Shown: positions 16,936 to 26,541, counted from the stretch's first letter. The stretch is DNA of 64,000 bases from Bacillota bacterium (GCA_021850485.1 JAJZLY010000014.1:1-64000); one strand, 5' to 3'. A program made the numbers and translations. The notes: generated by a model not told the origin, from the letters alone.

Positions 16936-17451
16936 ATCGCCAAGTCAAAGGTCGAAGAGCGGGCTTTTTATCGCTTTTTGAATCCCGTCGGCATCGTCAC
17001 CGCCTGCCATGACGGACGGTGCAACGCCATGAGCGCGGAGTGGACCAGCCTGATCTCGCTCAAGCCCTATCTGCTCGGAGTCTACGTGGCTCGCCAGCGC
17101 TACACCCATAGCCTGATCGAACACGAAGAGGTGTTCTCGGTCAGCCTGCTTCGAAACGACCAGGCGGCGCTGGCTGTATTGTTCGGCAACTCCACCGCCT
17201 GGGAGGTGGACAAGACACCGCTACTCGATCAGTACACGGAACCTTCTCCAGTGGGCGGGGGTCCCTTGGTCAAAGGGGCGAATGCTCACTTCGTGTGCAA
17301 GATCCAAGCTCGCCATGCGGTCGGGTCACACACGCTACTGGTCGGCGAGCCACTGTACGCCAAGGCTGTGGCGGAAGACCAGCCGCTGGCCTACCACGGT
17401 GGCCGTTTTTACCGTTTGGGCGAGCAGTTGCGGCGACCCCGAGCCGGCTAG
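16936..17451 (+). CDS. Flavin reductase-like FMN-binding protein, apparent ATC start
   Basis: A 171-residue split-barrel protein of the flavin reductase-like family, which binds FMN and in some members reduces it with NAD(P)H. The segment FLNPVGIVTACHDGRCNAMSAEWTSLIS matches the FMN-binding N-terminus, and GVYVARQRYTHSLIEHEEVFSVSLL follows as usual. The natural start is ATC-GCC-AAG-TCA-AAG at 16936, 7 nt after GGGGAGGG (16921-16928). The nearest ATG (16894) adds 14 residues that overlap a promoter-like element and lacks a ribosome binding site. Divergent from the acyl-CoA dehydrogenase and followed by a small membrane protein. Confidence 0.85.
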   Translation: MAKSKVEERAFYRFLNPVGIVTACHDGRCNAMSAEWTSLISLKPYLLGVYVARQRYTHSLIEHEEVFSVSLLRNDQAALAVLFGNSTAWEVDKTPLLDQYTEPSPVGGGPLVKGANAHFVCKIQARHAVGSHTLLVGEPLYAKAVAEDQPLAYHGGRFYRLGEQLRRPRAG

Positions 17452-17473
17452 ATGACTGTAGGGAGGGACGTCT

Positions 17474-17662
17474 GTGTTGCGTCTAGTCCTGTCGGACGTG
17501 TTCTTGGTGCTGGGCGCCATCTGGTTCCTGCAGGGCGTCGGCGCCCTGCCAGGCAGCTTCATGAGCCACAGCATTGTATGGGCGGTGATTGGTGCCGTCG
17601 TGGTCATGCTCGCCGCTCAAATGCAGCGTCGACTCGTCAGCACTGGGGCCAGGCAGAAGTGA
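17474..17662 (+). CDS. Small membrane protein, two transmembrane segments
   Basis: A 62-residue hydrophobic protein: segment 1 about residues 5-24 (LSDVFLVLGAIWFLQGVGAL), a short loop PGSFMSHS, and segment 2 about 33-50, then a basic tail QMQRRLVSTGARQK. Short proteins with the loop GSFM between two helices are common in bacteria and have no known function. GTG start with GGGAGGG 6 nt upstream, 22 nt after the flavin reductase stop. Confidence 0.7.
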   Translation: MLRLVLSDVFLVLGAIWFLQGVGALPGSFMSHSIVWAVIGAVVVMLAAQMQRRLVSTGARQK

Positions 17663-17741
17663 TTTCTCCCGCCCTCCACAGCCGAGCAGGTAAAATGAAG
17701 GCGCGTCTTAGGGCTCCATCGGTGACAGGAGGCATGGCCAG

Positions 17742-18908
17742 GTGACAACGCCCCCTCTGCGTAGCTGCCTGTTGCTCTTGGGCACAGCACTGTTGGTGTC
17801 GCTTTCCGGCTGTGGACTGGGTAGCGGTGTCGTCCCACCGCCAAGCGGGACGTCGCCGAGTGCCACCGCGAGCACCAAGCCGAGCAGTGCGCCCAAAGCC
17901 CAGTTGGCTTGGCACAGCCACCACACCAATCCGTACCTGCCCGGTGATGTCCTGATCGCTGACGCGGACAACAACCGCATCTTGCTGGTCACGCCGGGAA
18001 AGCGCATCGTCTGGCAATTTCCCAAAGCCGGCCAGCCTTCGCCGCTTCTCGACAACGACGATGTCTTCTTCGGGCCGCACTTCGATGAGATCATCACCAA
18101 TCAGGAGAACAACCAGGTGATCTCGATCATCAACTTCGCCCAAGAAAAGATCGTTTGGAACTACGGCCATGCTGGCGTCCCGGGGACGGCTCCAGGCTAT
18201 TTGCACACTCCGGACGATGCCTTCTTATACGACCACGCCGGCAATCAAGTCATCACGGTCGCCGATATCTACAACCAGCGCATCTTGTTCATCAGCCGGG
18301 CCACCCACCAAATCATCAAGCAGTATGGTCAGACCCGGGTCTACAGCAACAATCCCCCTGCAACCTACGCCGCACCCAACGGCGACTTCCCAGCCCCCAA
18401 CGGCGGCATGCTGATCACCTCGATCGGTGGCAACGACGCCATCTTGGTGAACAAGCAGGGCCAGGTGGTATGGACTGTCCATTTTCCGTCCAATCTCAGC
18501 CCCGGCAATATTCCCTATCCGTCGGACGCCAACTTTACGCCGCACGGAAATATCATCGTCGCCTTCTACAACAACCCTGGCGCTGTTTTGAAAATTTCCC
18601 CACAGGGCAAAGTCCTGTGGGAGTACCACCCAAGCAGCGGCCCTGGAGCCTTGAACAAGCCGTCCTTGGCGATGGAGTTGCCAAACGGCCTAGTGATGTT
18701 GAACGACGACCACAATGATCGGGTAATCATCATCAATCCCAAGACCAACCAGATCGTGTGGCAATATGGACACACCGGCGTTCCGGGAACGGCACCTGGC
18801 TATTTGAGCGATCCCGACGGCATAGACCTATTGCCAATCGGTGTCACACCTGGTGGCAACAACCCCATCGGCGCCCAGATGTGGAGCTACCCTGGCAACG
18901 GTTACTAG
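17742..18908 (+). CDS. Lipoprotein with PQQ/NHL-like beta-propeller
   Basis: A 388-residue secreted lipoprotein. The signal peptide (TTPPLRSCLLLLGTALLVSLSGCG) ends in a lipobox LSGC. The body has repeats of the type D-V-L-I-A-D-A-D-N-N-R-I and I-V-W-x-Y-G-H-x-G-V-P-G-T-A-P-G-Y-L; the last occurs twice (about residues 143 and 344), so the chain closes a propeller. Relatives are annotated as PQQ-binding-like or NHL propellers, but no cofactor residues can be named. GTG start 9 nt after AGGAGG. Directly followed by the DUF929-VKOR pair, which may oxidise exported proteins. Confidence 0.75.
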   Translation: MTTPPLRSCLLLLGTALLVSLSGCGLGSGVVPPPSGTSPSATASTKPSSAPKAQLAWHSHHTNPYLPGDVLIADADNNRILLVTPGKRIVWQFPKAGQPSPLLDNDDVFFGPHFDEIITNQENNQVISIINFAQEKIVWNYGHAGVPGTAPGYLHTPDDAFLYDHAGNQVITVADIYNQRILFISRATHQIIKQYGQTRVYSNNPPATYAAPNGDFPAPNGGMLITSIGGNDAILVNKQGQVVWTVHFPSNLSPGNIPYPSDANFTPHGNIIVAFYNNPGAVLKISPQGKVLWEYHPSSGPGALNKPSLAMELPNGLVMLNDDHNDRVIIINPKTNQIVWQYGHTGVPGTAPGYLSDPDGIDLLPIGVTPGGNNPIGAQMWSYPGNGY

Positions 18909-18938
18909 TAGCATCTCGATACCGAGAGGAGATCAGCG

Positions 18939-19841
18939 ATGGATCGCCCGACCTCGTCCAAGAAGACTGCTGTAGGTCGCCACCCGACTGCCCGAAAGGC
19001 TGCGCCGAGTCGCACCAACCTGTACCTGGTGGGGGCCCTGGTCGCCGTCTTGTTGGTGCTGGTCGGGATCCGCTTTTTATCGGCGCCAGCCGCCCCCACG
19101 GCGCTGGACGGGCAGACGGCACCAGCCAGCTTGGTCAGGCAGCTGGTCCAGGCCGGCCACAATCCCGCTGGCTACTCGGTGGCCGGTGGCGGAACTGCGC
19201 CCTATACGATCGCTGCCAGCACGCCGACCTTGAAGCTGAGTGGCAAGCCGGCGGTTGTGTTCGTCGGCGCCGAATTCTGCCCCTATTGCGCTGCCTTGCG
19301 CTGGTCTTTGATCATCGCCCTCAGCCGTTTTGGCACATTTTCCGGCCTGACCTACATGACCTCGTCCACCACCGATGTATACCCCGACACGCACACCTTC
19401 TCGTTCGCCAAGAGCCGCTACACCAGTCCTTATCTCACCTTTCTCAGCGATGAGATTGAGGGCAACGTGGCCAATGCGAGCGGCCAGTACCCCCTGCTCC
19501 AGCCGCCGACCCAATTGGAGGCGCAGCTGCTCAGCCAGTACGATGCGGCTCCCTACGTGCAGGCGACGACGTCCGGCGGCGTGCCGTTCGTGGACGTGGC
19601 CAATCGCTTCATCTGGGGGGGGTCGGTGTACGACCCGGGCCTGCTGGCTGGCCTGACCTGGGCCCAAATCGCCCAACAGCTGGCCTCTCCTGGGAGTACC
19701 CAGATCTCGGTGGCGGTCATGTCTAACGCCAATTTGTTCACCGCCGGCATCTGCAAGGCAGACGGCCAGCAGCCCGGCTCCGTCTGCCAACTGCCTGGGA
19801 TCACGCAACTGGAGGCAACGCTGCCGCCAGCCGGTCAATGA
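18939..19841 (+). CDS. DUF929-type membrane-anchored thioredoxin-fold protein
   Basis: A 300-residue protein with a basic cytosolic tail, one transmembrane anchor (about 28-46) and an extracytoplasmic domain. The motif [15 protein letters not shown] has a CxxC (Cys114, Cys117) and GGVPFVDV supplies the cis-Pro of a thioredoxin fold; two further Cys lie near the C-terminus ([14 protein letters not shown]). DUF929 proteins are annotated in archaea and some bacteria. Because VKOR follows with a 4 nt overlap, a role as DsbA-like oxidase that is recharged by VKOR is likely. Start ATG after GAGAGGAG. Confidence 0.82.
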   Translation: MDRPTSSKKTAVGRHPTARKAAPSRTNLYLVGALVAVLLVLVGIRFLSAPAAPTALDGQTAPASLVRQLVQAGHNPAGYSVAGGGTAPYTIAASTPTLKLSGKPAVVFVGAEFCPYCAALRWSLIIALSRFGTFSGLTYMTSSTTDVYPDTHTFSFAKSRYTSPYLTFLSDEIEGNVANASGQYPLLQPPTQLEAQLLSQYDAAPYVQATTSGGVPFVDVANRFIWGGSVYDPGLLAGLTWAQIAQQLASPGSTQISVAVMSNANLFTAGICKADGQQPGSVCQLPGITQLEATLPPAGQ

Positions 19842-20248
19842 CGACGTCCCGCCGCTGGCTACTCGGTCTCAGCGCCCTTGGCGTACTCGACACCATCTAC
19901 CTGACGATCGTCCACTTTCAAGCCGGTGCCTTGGTGTGTAGTTCATCCGGAGTGGTGGACTGCCATGCTGTGCTGTCCAGTGCCTATAGCGTGATCGCCG
20001 GCGTCCCAACTTCGGTCTACGGGCTGATCTGGTTTTGCGTGATCGGCCTGCTGGTCTGGAAGACGCCCAACTGGTCAGCCGCCCTGCGCCTGATCAGTTG
20101 GCTTGGTGCTCTGGTGGTCATCGCCCTGGTCTACATAGAGCTGTTCTTGGTGGGCGCCATCTGTGTGTACTGCTCGATTGCCCATCTGCTGGTGCTGGCC
20201 ATTTTGGTGATCGTAGAGTGGCATCAAGGTCGACTGGCGGCTGACTGA
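19838..20248 (+). CDS. Vitamin K epoxide reductase (VKOR) family protein, DsbB-like
   Basis: A 136-residue, four-helix membrane protein that passes electrons from a disulfide partner to quinone. The loop cysteines are Cys34 and Cys42 ([14 protein letters not shown]) and the quinone-side CxxC is Cys109-Cys112 ([13 protein letters not shown]). Length fits bacterial VKOR without fused thioredoxin. ATG overlaps the DUF929 stop as ATGA, so both are made in fixed ratio. Confidence 0.92.
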   Translation: MTTSRRWLLGLSALGVLDTIYLTIVHFQAGALVCSSSGVVDCHAVLSSAYSVIAGVPTSVYGLIWFCVIGLLVWKTPNWSAALRLISWLGALVVIALVYIELFLVGAICVYCSIAHLLVLAILVIVEWHQGRLAAD

Positions 20249-20304
20249 GGCGTCTGTGCCGATTATGGTAGACTTCACGGCGAGGCAAGTTCCCAAAACG
20301 CACA

Positions 20305-20332
20305 GCCAGACCCCAGCTCGATCCGGTCTGGC
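20305..20332 (+). promoter_or_regulatory. Hairpin upstream of the penicillin-binding protein gene
   Basis: GCCAGACC (20305-20312) and GGTCTGGC (20325-20332) form an 8 bp stem with a 12 nt loop in the 119 nt gap between VKOR and the penicillin-binding protein. A promoter-like pair CTGACT / TATGGT with 17 nt spacing (about 20241-20269) precedes it. No T-run. Role unknown. Confidence 0.3.
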
Positions 20333-20367
20333 GCCTCCACCATCGACCCCGCAGAGAGGGGGATCTG

Positions 20368-22506
20368 ATGCGACTCGGACGGCTCACCATCTTGGGGCTC
20401 GTGTTCAGCGCACTGGCAGCGATCTTGCTCATTCGACTGGCCGAGGTGCAGCTGGTGATCGGTCCCACCTTGGCCGCCCAGGGCGCAGCGGAGGTCAACC
20501 GCACCATCTCCCTGACGCCGCTGCGCGGCGAGATCTTAGATAGCAATGGCCAGCCTTTGGCCCTGGAGACCCCGGCCACCTTGATCTACGTGATTACGCC
20601 CGAGGTCACCGACGCCAAAGGCGAGGCCACGGCCATGGCCCCGATCTTGCACGTGCCAGAGGCGACCTTGCAGGCCGAACTGTCCGCCCAGGGTTGGTAC
20701 CATGTGATCGAGCGTGCCGCCACCGCCGCCCAGGTCAACGCCCTCAAGCAGCTGTTCTTGCCGGGCATCGGTTATACGGCGGAACAGGTCCGCAAGTACC
20801 CGGACGGGGTGATCGGTCAGCCGGTCGTCGGCTGGGTTAGTGGCAGCCAAGTGGGTATCGCCGGCGTCGAGCAATCCTATAACCAGATCCTCTCCGGCAC
20901 CCCTGGTCAGGCCAAGGTGAAGGTGGACGCCCTGGGTCAACCGCTGCCGTCTTACGGCATCCAGGTCACTCGCCAGCCGATCCCTGGCAAGAGCGTTCAG
21001 CTGACGATCAATGGCACCCTCCAGGCGTACGCTCAGGCTACGATCACGGCCGACGTGACAGGGCACAAGGGGACCAGCGGCCGCATCATCATCATGGACC
21101 CGAGCAACGGAGCGATCTTGGCGATGGCTCAGTACCCCACGGTCAACCCGAATCAGTGGCAGACCGCTCCCGTTCAAGCGCTAGCCAATCAGTCCGTGCA
21201 GTACGCCTACCAGCCGGGGTCCATCTTCAAGCCGATGGTGGCCGCCTTGGCCCTGATGGACCATGTGGCCACCTTGCAAAGCCGCTACTACGACCCCGGA
21301 TATAAGATCGTGGATGGACTGAAGATCCACACCTGGAAGCGCAATGGCTACGGCTGGCTCAGTTTCGATGGCATCTTGGCCTATTCCAGCGACGTCGGCT
21401 TCATGGACCTCGGACTGGCCCTCGGGCTCAACAATTTCTATGCCGGGTTGCATCTGTTTCACCTGGACCGACCGACCGGCATCGACCTGCCGGGAGAAGC
21501 GACCGGAGTGTGGCCACCCCTTGCCAGCGCCAATATCCTAGATTTAGCTGAGATGTCCTTTGGCCAGACCCTGGCCATCACGGCGATCCAAGAGGCGGCA
21601 GCCGTGGCCTCCATCGCTGACGGCGGCGTCTGGCACACCCCGCACGTTGCGCAAGCGATCATTTCACCGAACGGTCAAAAGCAAACCCTGACCTTCCCGT
21701 CCAAGCGAATTCTGCCCACGTGGGTGGCCACGGACGAGATGCAGGGCATGCTGCAGGTGGTGTCGAGCCAAGGCGATGCGGCCAACGCCGAGGTTGCCGG
21801 CTACGTGGTGGCTGGTAAGACCGGAACGTCCCAGCTGTCACCGCGGGCCAAGGTGCAGACGTACATGGCCTCGTTCATCGGCGTCGCGCCAGTGCCCAAT
21901 CCGAAGGTATTGATCCTGCTCGAGGTCAACAACCCGCAAAACGTGGCCAATCAGCCGGGATACTACTATTACGGAGATCAGGTGGTGGTGCCGACCTTCC
22001 CGCAGCTGATGTCCAACGTCCTGCGCGTGCTCGGCATCCCACCCCAGACACCCGTTCCGGCACCGGTAGTGGCCGTCAGCGTGCCAAACCTGAGCGGCGT
22101 CGCGGTCTCCACTGCCCAGGCGGACGCCTCCTTGTTTGGTCTGCACCTGCAGGTGAGCGGGACCGGCCAAGTCGTGTCCAACCAGTTTCCTACGGCCGGG
22201 GCCCAGGTCTCCGTCGGCTCCACGCTTCGGGTGAACACCACCAGCGTCGTGACTGGACAGGGCGTGGTGCCGGATCTTCTGGGCCTGACCATGCGCCAGG
22301 CCGCCATCCAGCTCTCGGCTGTCGGCCTAACATTCTGGCCGCACGGGGCTGGACTGGCGGTGAGTCAGACCCCGACCGCCGGCACCAAACTGGCAGCCGG
22401 CGCGCCGGTGCAGGTCACCTTCACCATTCCAGAGGCGCCGGCCCCGACCGTGTCTGCGGCGAAGACGGCGCGTGGAGGTTCCGCCGCCAGCCCGGCCTAT
22501 CCCTAG
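20368..22506 (+). CDS. Class B penicillin-binding protein with PASTA domains (FtsI/SpoVD type)
   Basis: A peptidoglycan transpeptidase of 712 residues: one N-terminal transmembrane helix (about 5-25), dimerisation domain with LTPLRGEILDSNGQPLA, transpeptidase domain, and two C-terminal PASTA repeats (about 572-635 and 640-695). Active-site motifs are SIFK (in YQPGSIFKPM) and KTGT (VAGKTGTSQ). The SxN motif reads SSD (AYSSDVGFM), with Asp where Asn is usual. GGGGG lies 5 nt before the ATG. It would act in septal or spore-type cell wall synthesis. The stop is shared with the opposing recD2 in a CTAG palindrome. Confidence 0.9.
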   Translation: MRLGRLTILGLVFSALAAILLIRLAEVQLVIGPTLAAQGAAEVNRTISLTPLRGEILDSNGQPLALETPATLIYVITPEVTDAKGEATAMAPILHVPEATLQAELSAQGWYHVIERAATAAQVNALKQLFLPGIGYTAEQVRKYPDGVIGQPVVGWVSGSQVGIAGVEQSYNQILSGTPGQAKVKVDALGQPLPSYGIQVTRQPIPGKSVQLTINGTLQAYAQATITADVTGHKGTSGRIIIMDPSNGAILAMAQYPTVNPNQWQTAPVQALANQSVQYAYQPGSIFKPMVAALALMDHVATLQSRYYDPGYKIVDGLKIHTWKRNGYGWLSFDGILAYSSDVGFMDLGLALGLNNFYAGLHLFHLDRPTGIDLPGEATGVWPPLASANILDLAEMSFGQTLAITAIQEAAAVASIADGGVWHTPHVAQAIISPNGQKQTLTFPSKRILPTWVATDEMQGMLQVVSSQGDAANAEVAGYVVAGKTGTSQLSPRAKVQTYMASFIGVAPVPNPKVLILLEVNNPQNVANQPGYYYYGDQVVVPTFPQLMSNVLRVLGIPPQTPVPAPVVAVSVPNLSGVAVSTAQADASLFGLHLQVSGTGQVVSNQFPTAGAQVSVGSTLRVNTTSVVTGQGVVPDLLGLTMRQAAIQLSAVGLTFWPHGAGLAVSQTPTAGTKLAAGAPVQVTFTIPEAPAPTVSAAKTARGGSAASPAYP

Positions 22507-24602
22507 GCCTCTTCCATCACAGCGGCCAGCCGCTGCACCAGTCGCCCGCGCCGGATTTGATCTTGATCATTGCGAATGGCCGTGGCCAGCACCTTGGGCG
22601 CGGCCACTAAGTGCAGGCGCACCTTGGCCCGGGTCACCGCCGTATAGAGCAGGTTGCGCCTGAGCAGCGGGTAGTGCTGACTGGACAGCACGACCACCAC
22701 CACTGGAAATTCCGAGCCCTGGGCTTTGTGCACGGTGAGTGCGTAGCCCAGGCTGAGATCCGCGATGTCCGAGCGATCGTAGGCCACTGTCATCTCACCT
22801 TCCGGCGCCGGATAGCGCACCTGCGCGCTGTTCTCAGACACCGCCACCACCCGGCCGACCTCTCCGTTGAACACGCCTTTTTGGTAGTCGTTGCGCCGGT
22901 GCAAGACCTTGTCGCCGACGGCCAGGCGCAGGTCTCCGATCGCCCGCTTCGGCTGGCGGGCGTTGAGGGCGTCTTGCAACCGCTCGTTCAGCGTCTCGGC
23001 GCCGAGCAGACCGCGGTTTCCGGCCGTGAGCACGACCACATCGTCCGGGCCAAAGCGCTCTCCTTCCTCGCCGGCCAGCTGCAAGATCGTGGCCAGTACC
23101 TTTTCCGGGTCGTCTTGGCGGTGCCAGACAAAATCCCGACCGCCCCCTTCCGGGAACTGGCCGCTGAGGATGCGGCGGGCATTTTCATGCAGCAGCCCGG
23201 CGGCGTCTTGCCGATACAGCTCGGTCAGGCGGGTGGTGGGCACGAGCCCGCTGCGGATTAGATCGCCAAACGGGGCGCCCGGGCCCACCGGCGGCAGCTG
23301 GTCTACGTCGCCGACCAGAAAGAGGGTGGCATCCGGGGGCACCGCCTGCATCAGGCTGGAGAACAAAAACAGATCCAGCATCGACGCCTCGTCGACCACG
23401 ACCACGTCGGCCTGCAGCAATTCAGGACGTGCACCTTGATAGGGCTTGAGCTTGAGGGCGCGGTGCAAGGTGCGGGCGCTGTGGCCCGTGACTTCCACCA
23501 GGCGGCGGGCAGCGCGCCCGGAAGGAGCCATCAACTCCAGGCGCAGACCGAGTTCTCGAGTCGCCTCAACCACACCGGTCAACGTCGTGGTCTTGCCGGT
23601 GCCCGGTCCACCCGTGAGCAGGGACAACGGCGTGCTGATCGCCGACCGCACGGCCGCCGCTTGCTCGGCGGACAATTGAGGGAGCTCGGGCAAGCGGGCT
23701 ACCTGATGCGCGCTGTGGCCGATCCGCTCAGCGACCATGTGCGCCACCGCACCCTCTGTCCGGCCCAGGGCCGGCAGGTACAAACGATCGTCCTCAACGA
23801 TCAGGTCACCGCCGCTCGCCCACTGCGCCAGCTGTGCAGCGGAGGGCTCGGCCACGCCCAGTGCCAGCACTCGGCGCCCAATCTCCGCCAGCTCCTGATA
23901 GACGTGCCCCTCACCCTCCGCGTCTTTGAGCCCGTAGAGCACCGCCGCCCGGATGCGTCTGGGATCATCGCCGCTAATTCCAACGGCGCGCGCCACCTGA
24001 TCGGCTCGCTTGAAGCCGATGCCCTCCACCGCTTCAGCGAGCTTGTAGGGGTCGTCTCGGATCTTGTCGCCAGCCTCGGCTCCCAGTGCTTGCCTGACTC
24101 GGCGCAGTAGCTTAGGGCCCAGGCCAGCCGATACCAACAGCACCTCCAGGCGCGCCTCCTCCTCGGCGGACCGAAAGGCACGGGCCAACGCCTGGGCCTT
24201 CTTGGCCGCCATCCCAGGCACTGCGGCCAGGGCCTGGGGGTCCTTGCCTCGCTCCAGCACGTCTTGTCCGAACACGTCCACCAGCCGGGCCGCCATCACC
24301 TTGCCGACTCCGGGAAAGCGCGGCCCGGACAAAAAGGCGATCAGACCGTCGCGGCTAGTTGGGGCACACAGTTCGTAGCCCTCGACCGCGATCTGGGGAC
24401 CGTAGCTGGGATGCTGGCTCCACTGGCCCCAAGCTCGGATCCTCTCGCCTTGGGCCACTGTGGCCAGCGCTCCGGTCACGGTGACGATGCGACCGCCATC
24501 GACCCGTAGCCGCAGCACTGCGAAGTCGCCGCCGGTTGCCCGGTAGACGACCCGGGTGACCGCCCCTTCCACCCGCGCCGCTTCACCGGAGAACAACCCC
24601 AT
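22503..24602 (-). CDS. recD2: RecD2-type ATP-dependent DNA helicase
   Basis: A 5'-3' superfamily 1B helicase of 699 residues involved in DNA repair, without RecBC. The N-terminal OB-like domain and a helix-hairpin-helix region (FPGVGKVMAARLVDVFG, AVPGMAAKKAQALARAF) precede the motor. Walker A is GGPGTGKT (331-338), Walker B is VVVDEASMLDLFLFS, and motif VI region is YALTVHKAQGSEFPVVVVVL near the C-terminus. The ATG shares its A with the stop of the M24 peptidase gene (TGATG). Last gene of the long tilS-recD2 series. Confidence 0.93.
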   Translation of the reverse strand: MGLFSGEAARVEGAVTRVVYRATGGDFAVLRLRVDGGRIVTVTGALATVAQGERIRAWGQWSQHPSYGPQIAVEGYELCAPTSRDGLIAFLSGPRFPGVGKVMAARLVDVFGQDVLERGKDPQALAAVPGMAAKKAQALARAFRSAEEEARLEVLLVSAGLGPKLLRRVRQALGAEAGDKIRDDPYKLAEAVEGIGFKRADQVARAVGISGDDPRRIRAAVLYGLKDAEGEGHVYQELAEIGRRVLALGVAEPSAAQLAQWASGGDLIVEDDRLYLPALGRTEGAVAHMVAERIGHSAHQVARLPELPQLSAEQAAAVRSAISTPLSLLTGGPGTGKTTTLTGVVEATRELGLRLELMAPSGRAARRLVEVTGHSARTLHRALKLKPYQGARPELLQADVVVVDEASMLDLFLFSSLMQAVPPDATLFLVGDVDQLPPVGPGAPFGDLIRSGLVPTTRLTELYRQDAAGLLHENARRILSGQFPEGGGRDFVWHRQDDPEKVLATILQLAGEEGERFGPDDVVVLTAGNRGLLGAETLNERLQDALNARQPKRAIGDLRLAVGDKVLHRRNDYQKGVFNGEVGRVVAVSENSAQVRYPAPEGEMTVAYDRSDIADLSLGYALTVHKAQGSEFPVVVVVLSSQHYPLLRRNLLYTAVTRAKVRLHLVAAPKVLATAIRNDQDQIRRGRLVQRLAAVMEEA

Positions 24603-25780
24603 CAGTCTTGCCCCAGGGCGATCACTCCGTCTGGATAGTCAGCCAGGGCGAGGGGCGGGCCCTCTCGGACCAGATAGGTGTTCTCCAGGCCCACGGCGCC
24701 TTGGCCCGGAAACACGAACTTCGGCTCCACGGCGATCACCATCCCGGCCACCAATGCCTGACTGGAGCTGGCAAGCAGCACCGGCAATTCGTCCAGTTCA
24801 AGCCCGACGCCATGGCCCAGAAATTTCACCCGGTCCGGCCCATAACCCATGAAGTGCTCGCTCAGCCCGGCCTCCTCGGCCAGGCCAAAGGCCGCCTGGG
24901 TGACCTGGGCCACAGTGCCGCCAGCCCGCAGGTGCGTGTCCAGCATCTGGTGCACCTGCCGACAGACATCGTAGGCCCCTCTGAGCGACCGGCTGAGTGC
25001 GCCCCAGACGAAGGTGCGGGTGCCATCGTACACATAGCCGTCTTTGGCACAGGCGTAGTCCGCCAAGACCGGATCTCCCGGCCCCACCGGCCGGTGGCCT
25101 GCCCCTTGAGCGGTGGCCGGATGGACACCCGGACCGCCAGTCGGCCCGTCAAAGCGGGTGGGTACGGCCCCGTGCGGTCCGCTGAGCAGATGGCCCAAGA
25201 AGATCTCAAAGTCCAGGGCGTGGGTCCGGACCAGACCCTGGTGACCAGCCGCCCGGCTGGCGGCTTCCACCCTTAGCGCCAGATCATATTCGTCCACGTT
25301 TGGCTGAAATGACTGCAAGATCGCCTGCATCGTCTTGACCCACACCTCGCCTGTGCGCTGGATGGCGGCCACCTCGGAATGATCCTTGACCATGCGCAGG
25401 CGGCGCAGCGGCCCGCCCACGTCCACCGGGCGGGCAGCCGGGAATAGTCCAAGCAACCGCTCTACGCTTTGATAGGGCAGACGGTCCAGCTCCAGGCCAA
25501 TGACGGCGGGCTGACTGACGCCCCAGGCCGCCAGCATCGCTGGCAAGTCCCTGGGACTAGGCAACGGCGTGATCTGCACACCGGAGGCGGCGGCCTCCTG
25601 CTGTGCCCGCTGCAATCCCTTGCGGACCGCCAAGAGCGGTGGCCTGCCGGGGGCTACCGCCAGAAAACCGGGCTGAATCGTCCCAGTCAGGTAATAGGAG
25701 TTGACCATCCCCTGGATCAGGGCGACGTCACAGCCCAGTTTGGCGACCACCGCCTGCAGGGCCTGCAAGCGCTCAGTCAC
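24602..25780 (-). CDS. M24 family metallopeptidase (Xaa-Pro dipeptidase-like)
   Basis: A creatinase/prolidase-like protein of 392 residues: N-terminal creatinase domain (1-150) and C-terminal pita-bread domain. Metal ligands are visible as Asp in VLADYACAKDG and DGTRTF, His in FLGHGVGLELDELP, and Glu in VIAVEPKF and VGLENTY. Substrate could be Xaa-Pro peptides, but related proteins act on other small amides. GTG start overlaps the coaX stop as GTGA. Confidence 0.88.
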   Translation of the reverse strand: MTERLQALQAVVAKLGCDVALIQGMVNSYYLTGTIQPGFLAVAPGRPPLLAVRKGLQRAQQEAAASGVQITPLPSPRDLPAMLAAWGVSQPAVIGLELDRLPYQSVERLLGLFPAARPVDVGGPLRRLRMVKDHSEVAAIQRTGEVWVKTMQAILQSFQPNVDEYDLALRVEAASRAAGHQGLVRTHALDFEIFLGHLLSGPHGAVPTRFDGPTGGPGVHPATAQGAGHRPVGPGDPVLADYACAKDGYVYDGTRTFVWGALSRSLRGAYDVCRQVHQMLDTHLRAGGTVAQVTQAAFGLAEEAGLSEHFMGYGPDRVKFLGHGVGLELDELPVLLASSSQALVAGMVIAVEPKFVFPGQGAVGLENTYLVREGPPLALADYPDGVIALGQD

Positions 25781-26541
25781 GCCTCTGTCTCCAAGGCGCC
25801 GAACAGACGGTACAAACCATCCACCGTCAGGTCCTGATCCACCTCCTGGATCGTCCGGCTGGCACCGGCAATCAGTTGCGCATAGCCACCGGTAGCGATC
25901 ACCAGGCAGGGCGCACCCAGCTCAGCCTGGATCCGTTCCACGATGGCGTCGACCAATCCGGCAAAGCCAAACACCGCCCCCACCTGTAGGCAGGTGGTGG
26001 TGGTCCGGCCGATTGCCGACGCAGGCATTTCCAGCAAAAATCCAGGGAGCTGGCTGGCCTTGGCCAAGAGCGCATCAGTGGCCACCCCCACGCCAGGGGC
26101 GATGGCTCCGCCAATGTAGGCACCTGTGGCGTCGACCACATCGATGTTGGTGGCAGTGCCGAAGTCGACGATGATCGCCGGCGCCCGGCCCGCTCGACTG
26201 ATACTGACCGCGTTGATCAGGCGGTCGGCGCCAACCGAGGCAGGATCCACCACGTCGACCAAGATTCCAGGCGTGCGGTGGTCGACTCGTTCCACGGGAG
26301 TGCCAAACGCCCGCTCGACGGCCTCTGACAGGGCCAAGGTGGCATCCGGCACTACCGACGCCAGAGCCACCCGGTCGATCGGCGCGTGGGCGGCGAGCAG
26401 TCCCGTCAGCAGCACCCACCACTCGTCAGCGGTGCGGCGAGCGTCGGTGGAAAGCCGCCAGCTGCCGGCCTTGTGCCCCGCCTTGTACAGACCGATGGTG
26501 AGGTGGCTGTTGCCCAAATCCAGTGCCAGGAACGATCCCAT
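25777..26541 (-). CDS. coaX: Type III pantothenate kinase
   Basis: First step of coenzyme A synthesis, ATP-dependent phosphorylation of pantothenate. The 254-residue product starts MGSFLALDLGNSHLTIGLY (phosphate loop), with GADRLINAVS, IIVDFGTATNIDVVDATG and GGAIAPGV motifs of the CoaX family. The ATG at 26541 shares its A with the birA stop (TGATG); the longer frame to 26715 is an out-of-family extension over birA. coaX near ftsH and fol genes is a conserved Bacillota arrangement. Confidence 0.95.
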   Translation of the reverse strand: MGSFLALDLGNSHLTIGLYKAGHKAGSWRLSTDARRTADEWWVLLTGLLAAHAPIDRVALASVVPDATLALSEAVERAFGTPVERVDHRTPGILVDVVDPASVGADRLINAVSISRAGRAPAIIVDFGTATNIDVVDATGAYIGGAIAPGVGVATDALLAKASQLPGFLLEMPASAIGRTTTTCLQVGAVFGFAGLVDAIVERIQAELGAPCLVIATGGYAQLIAGASRTIQEVDQDLTVDGLYRLFGALETEA

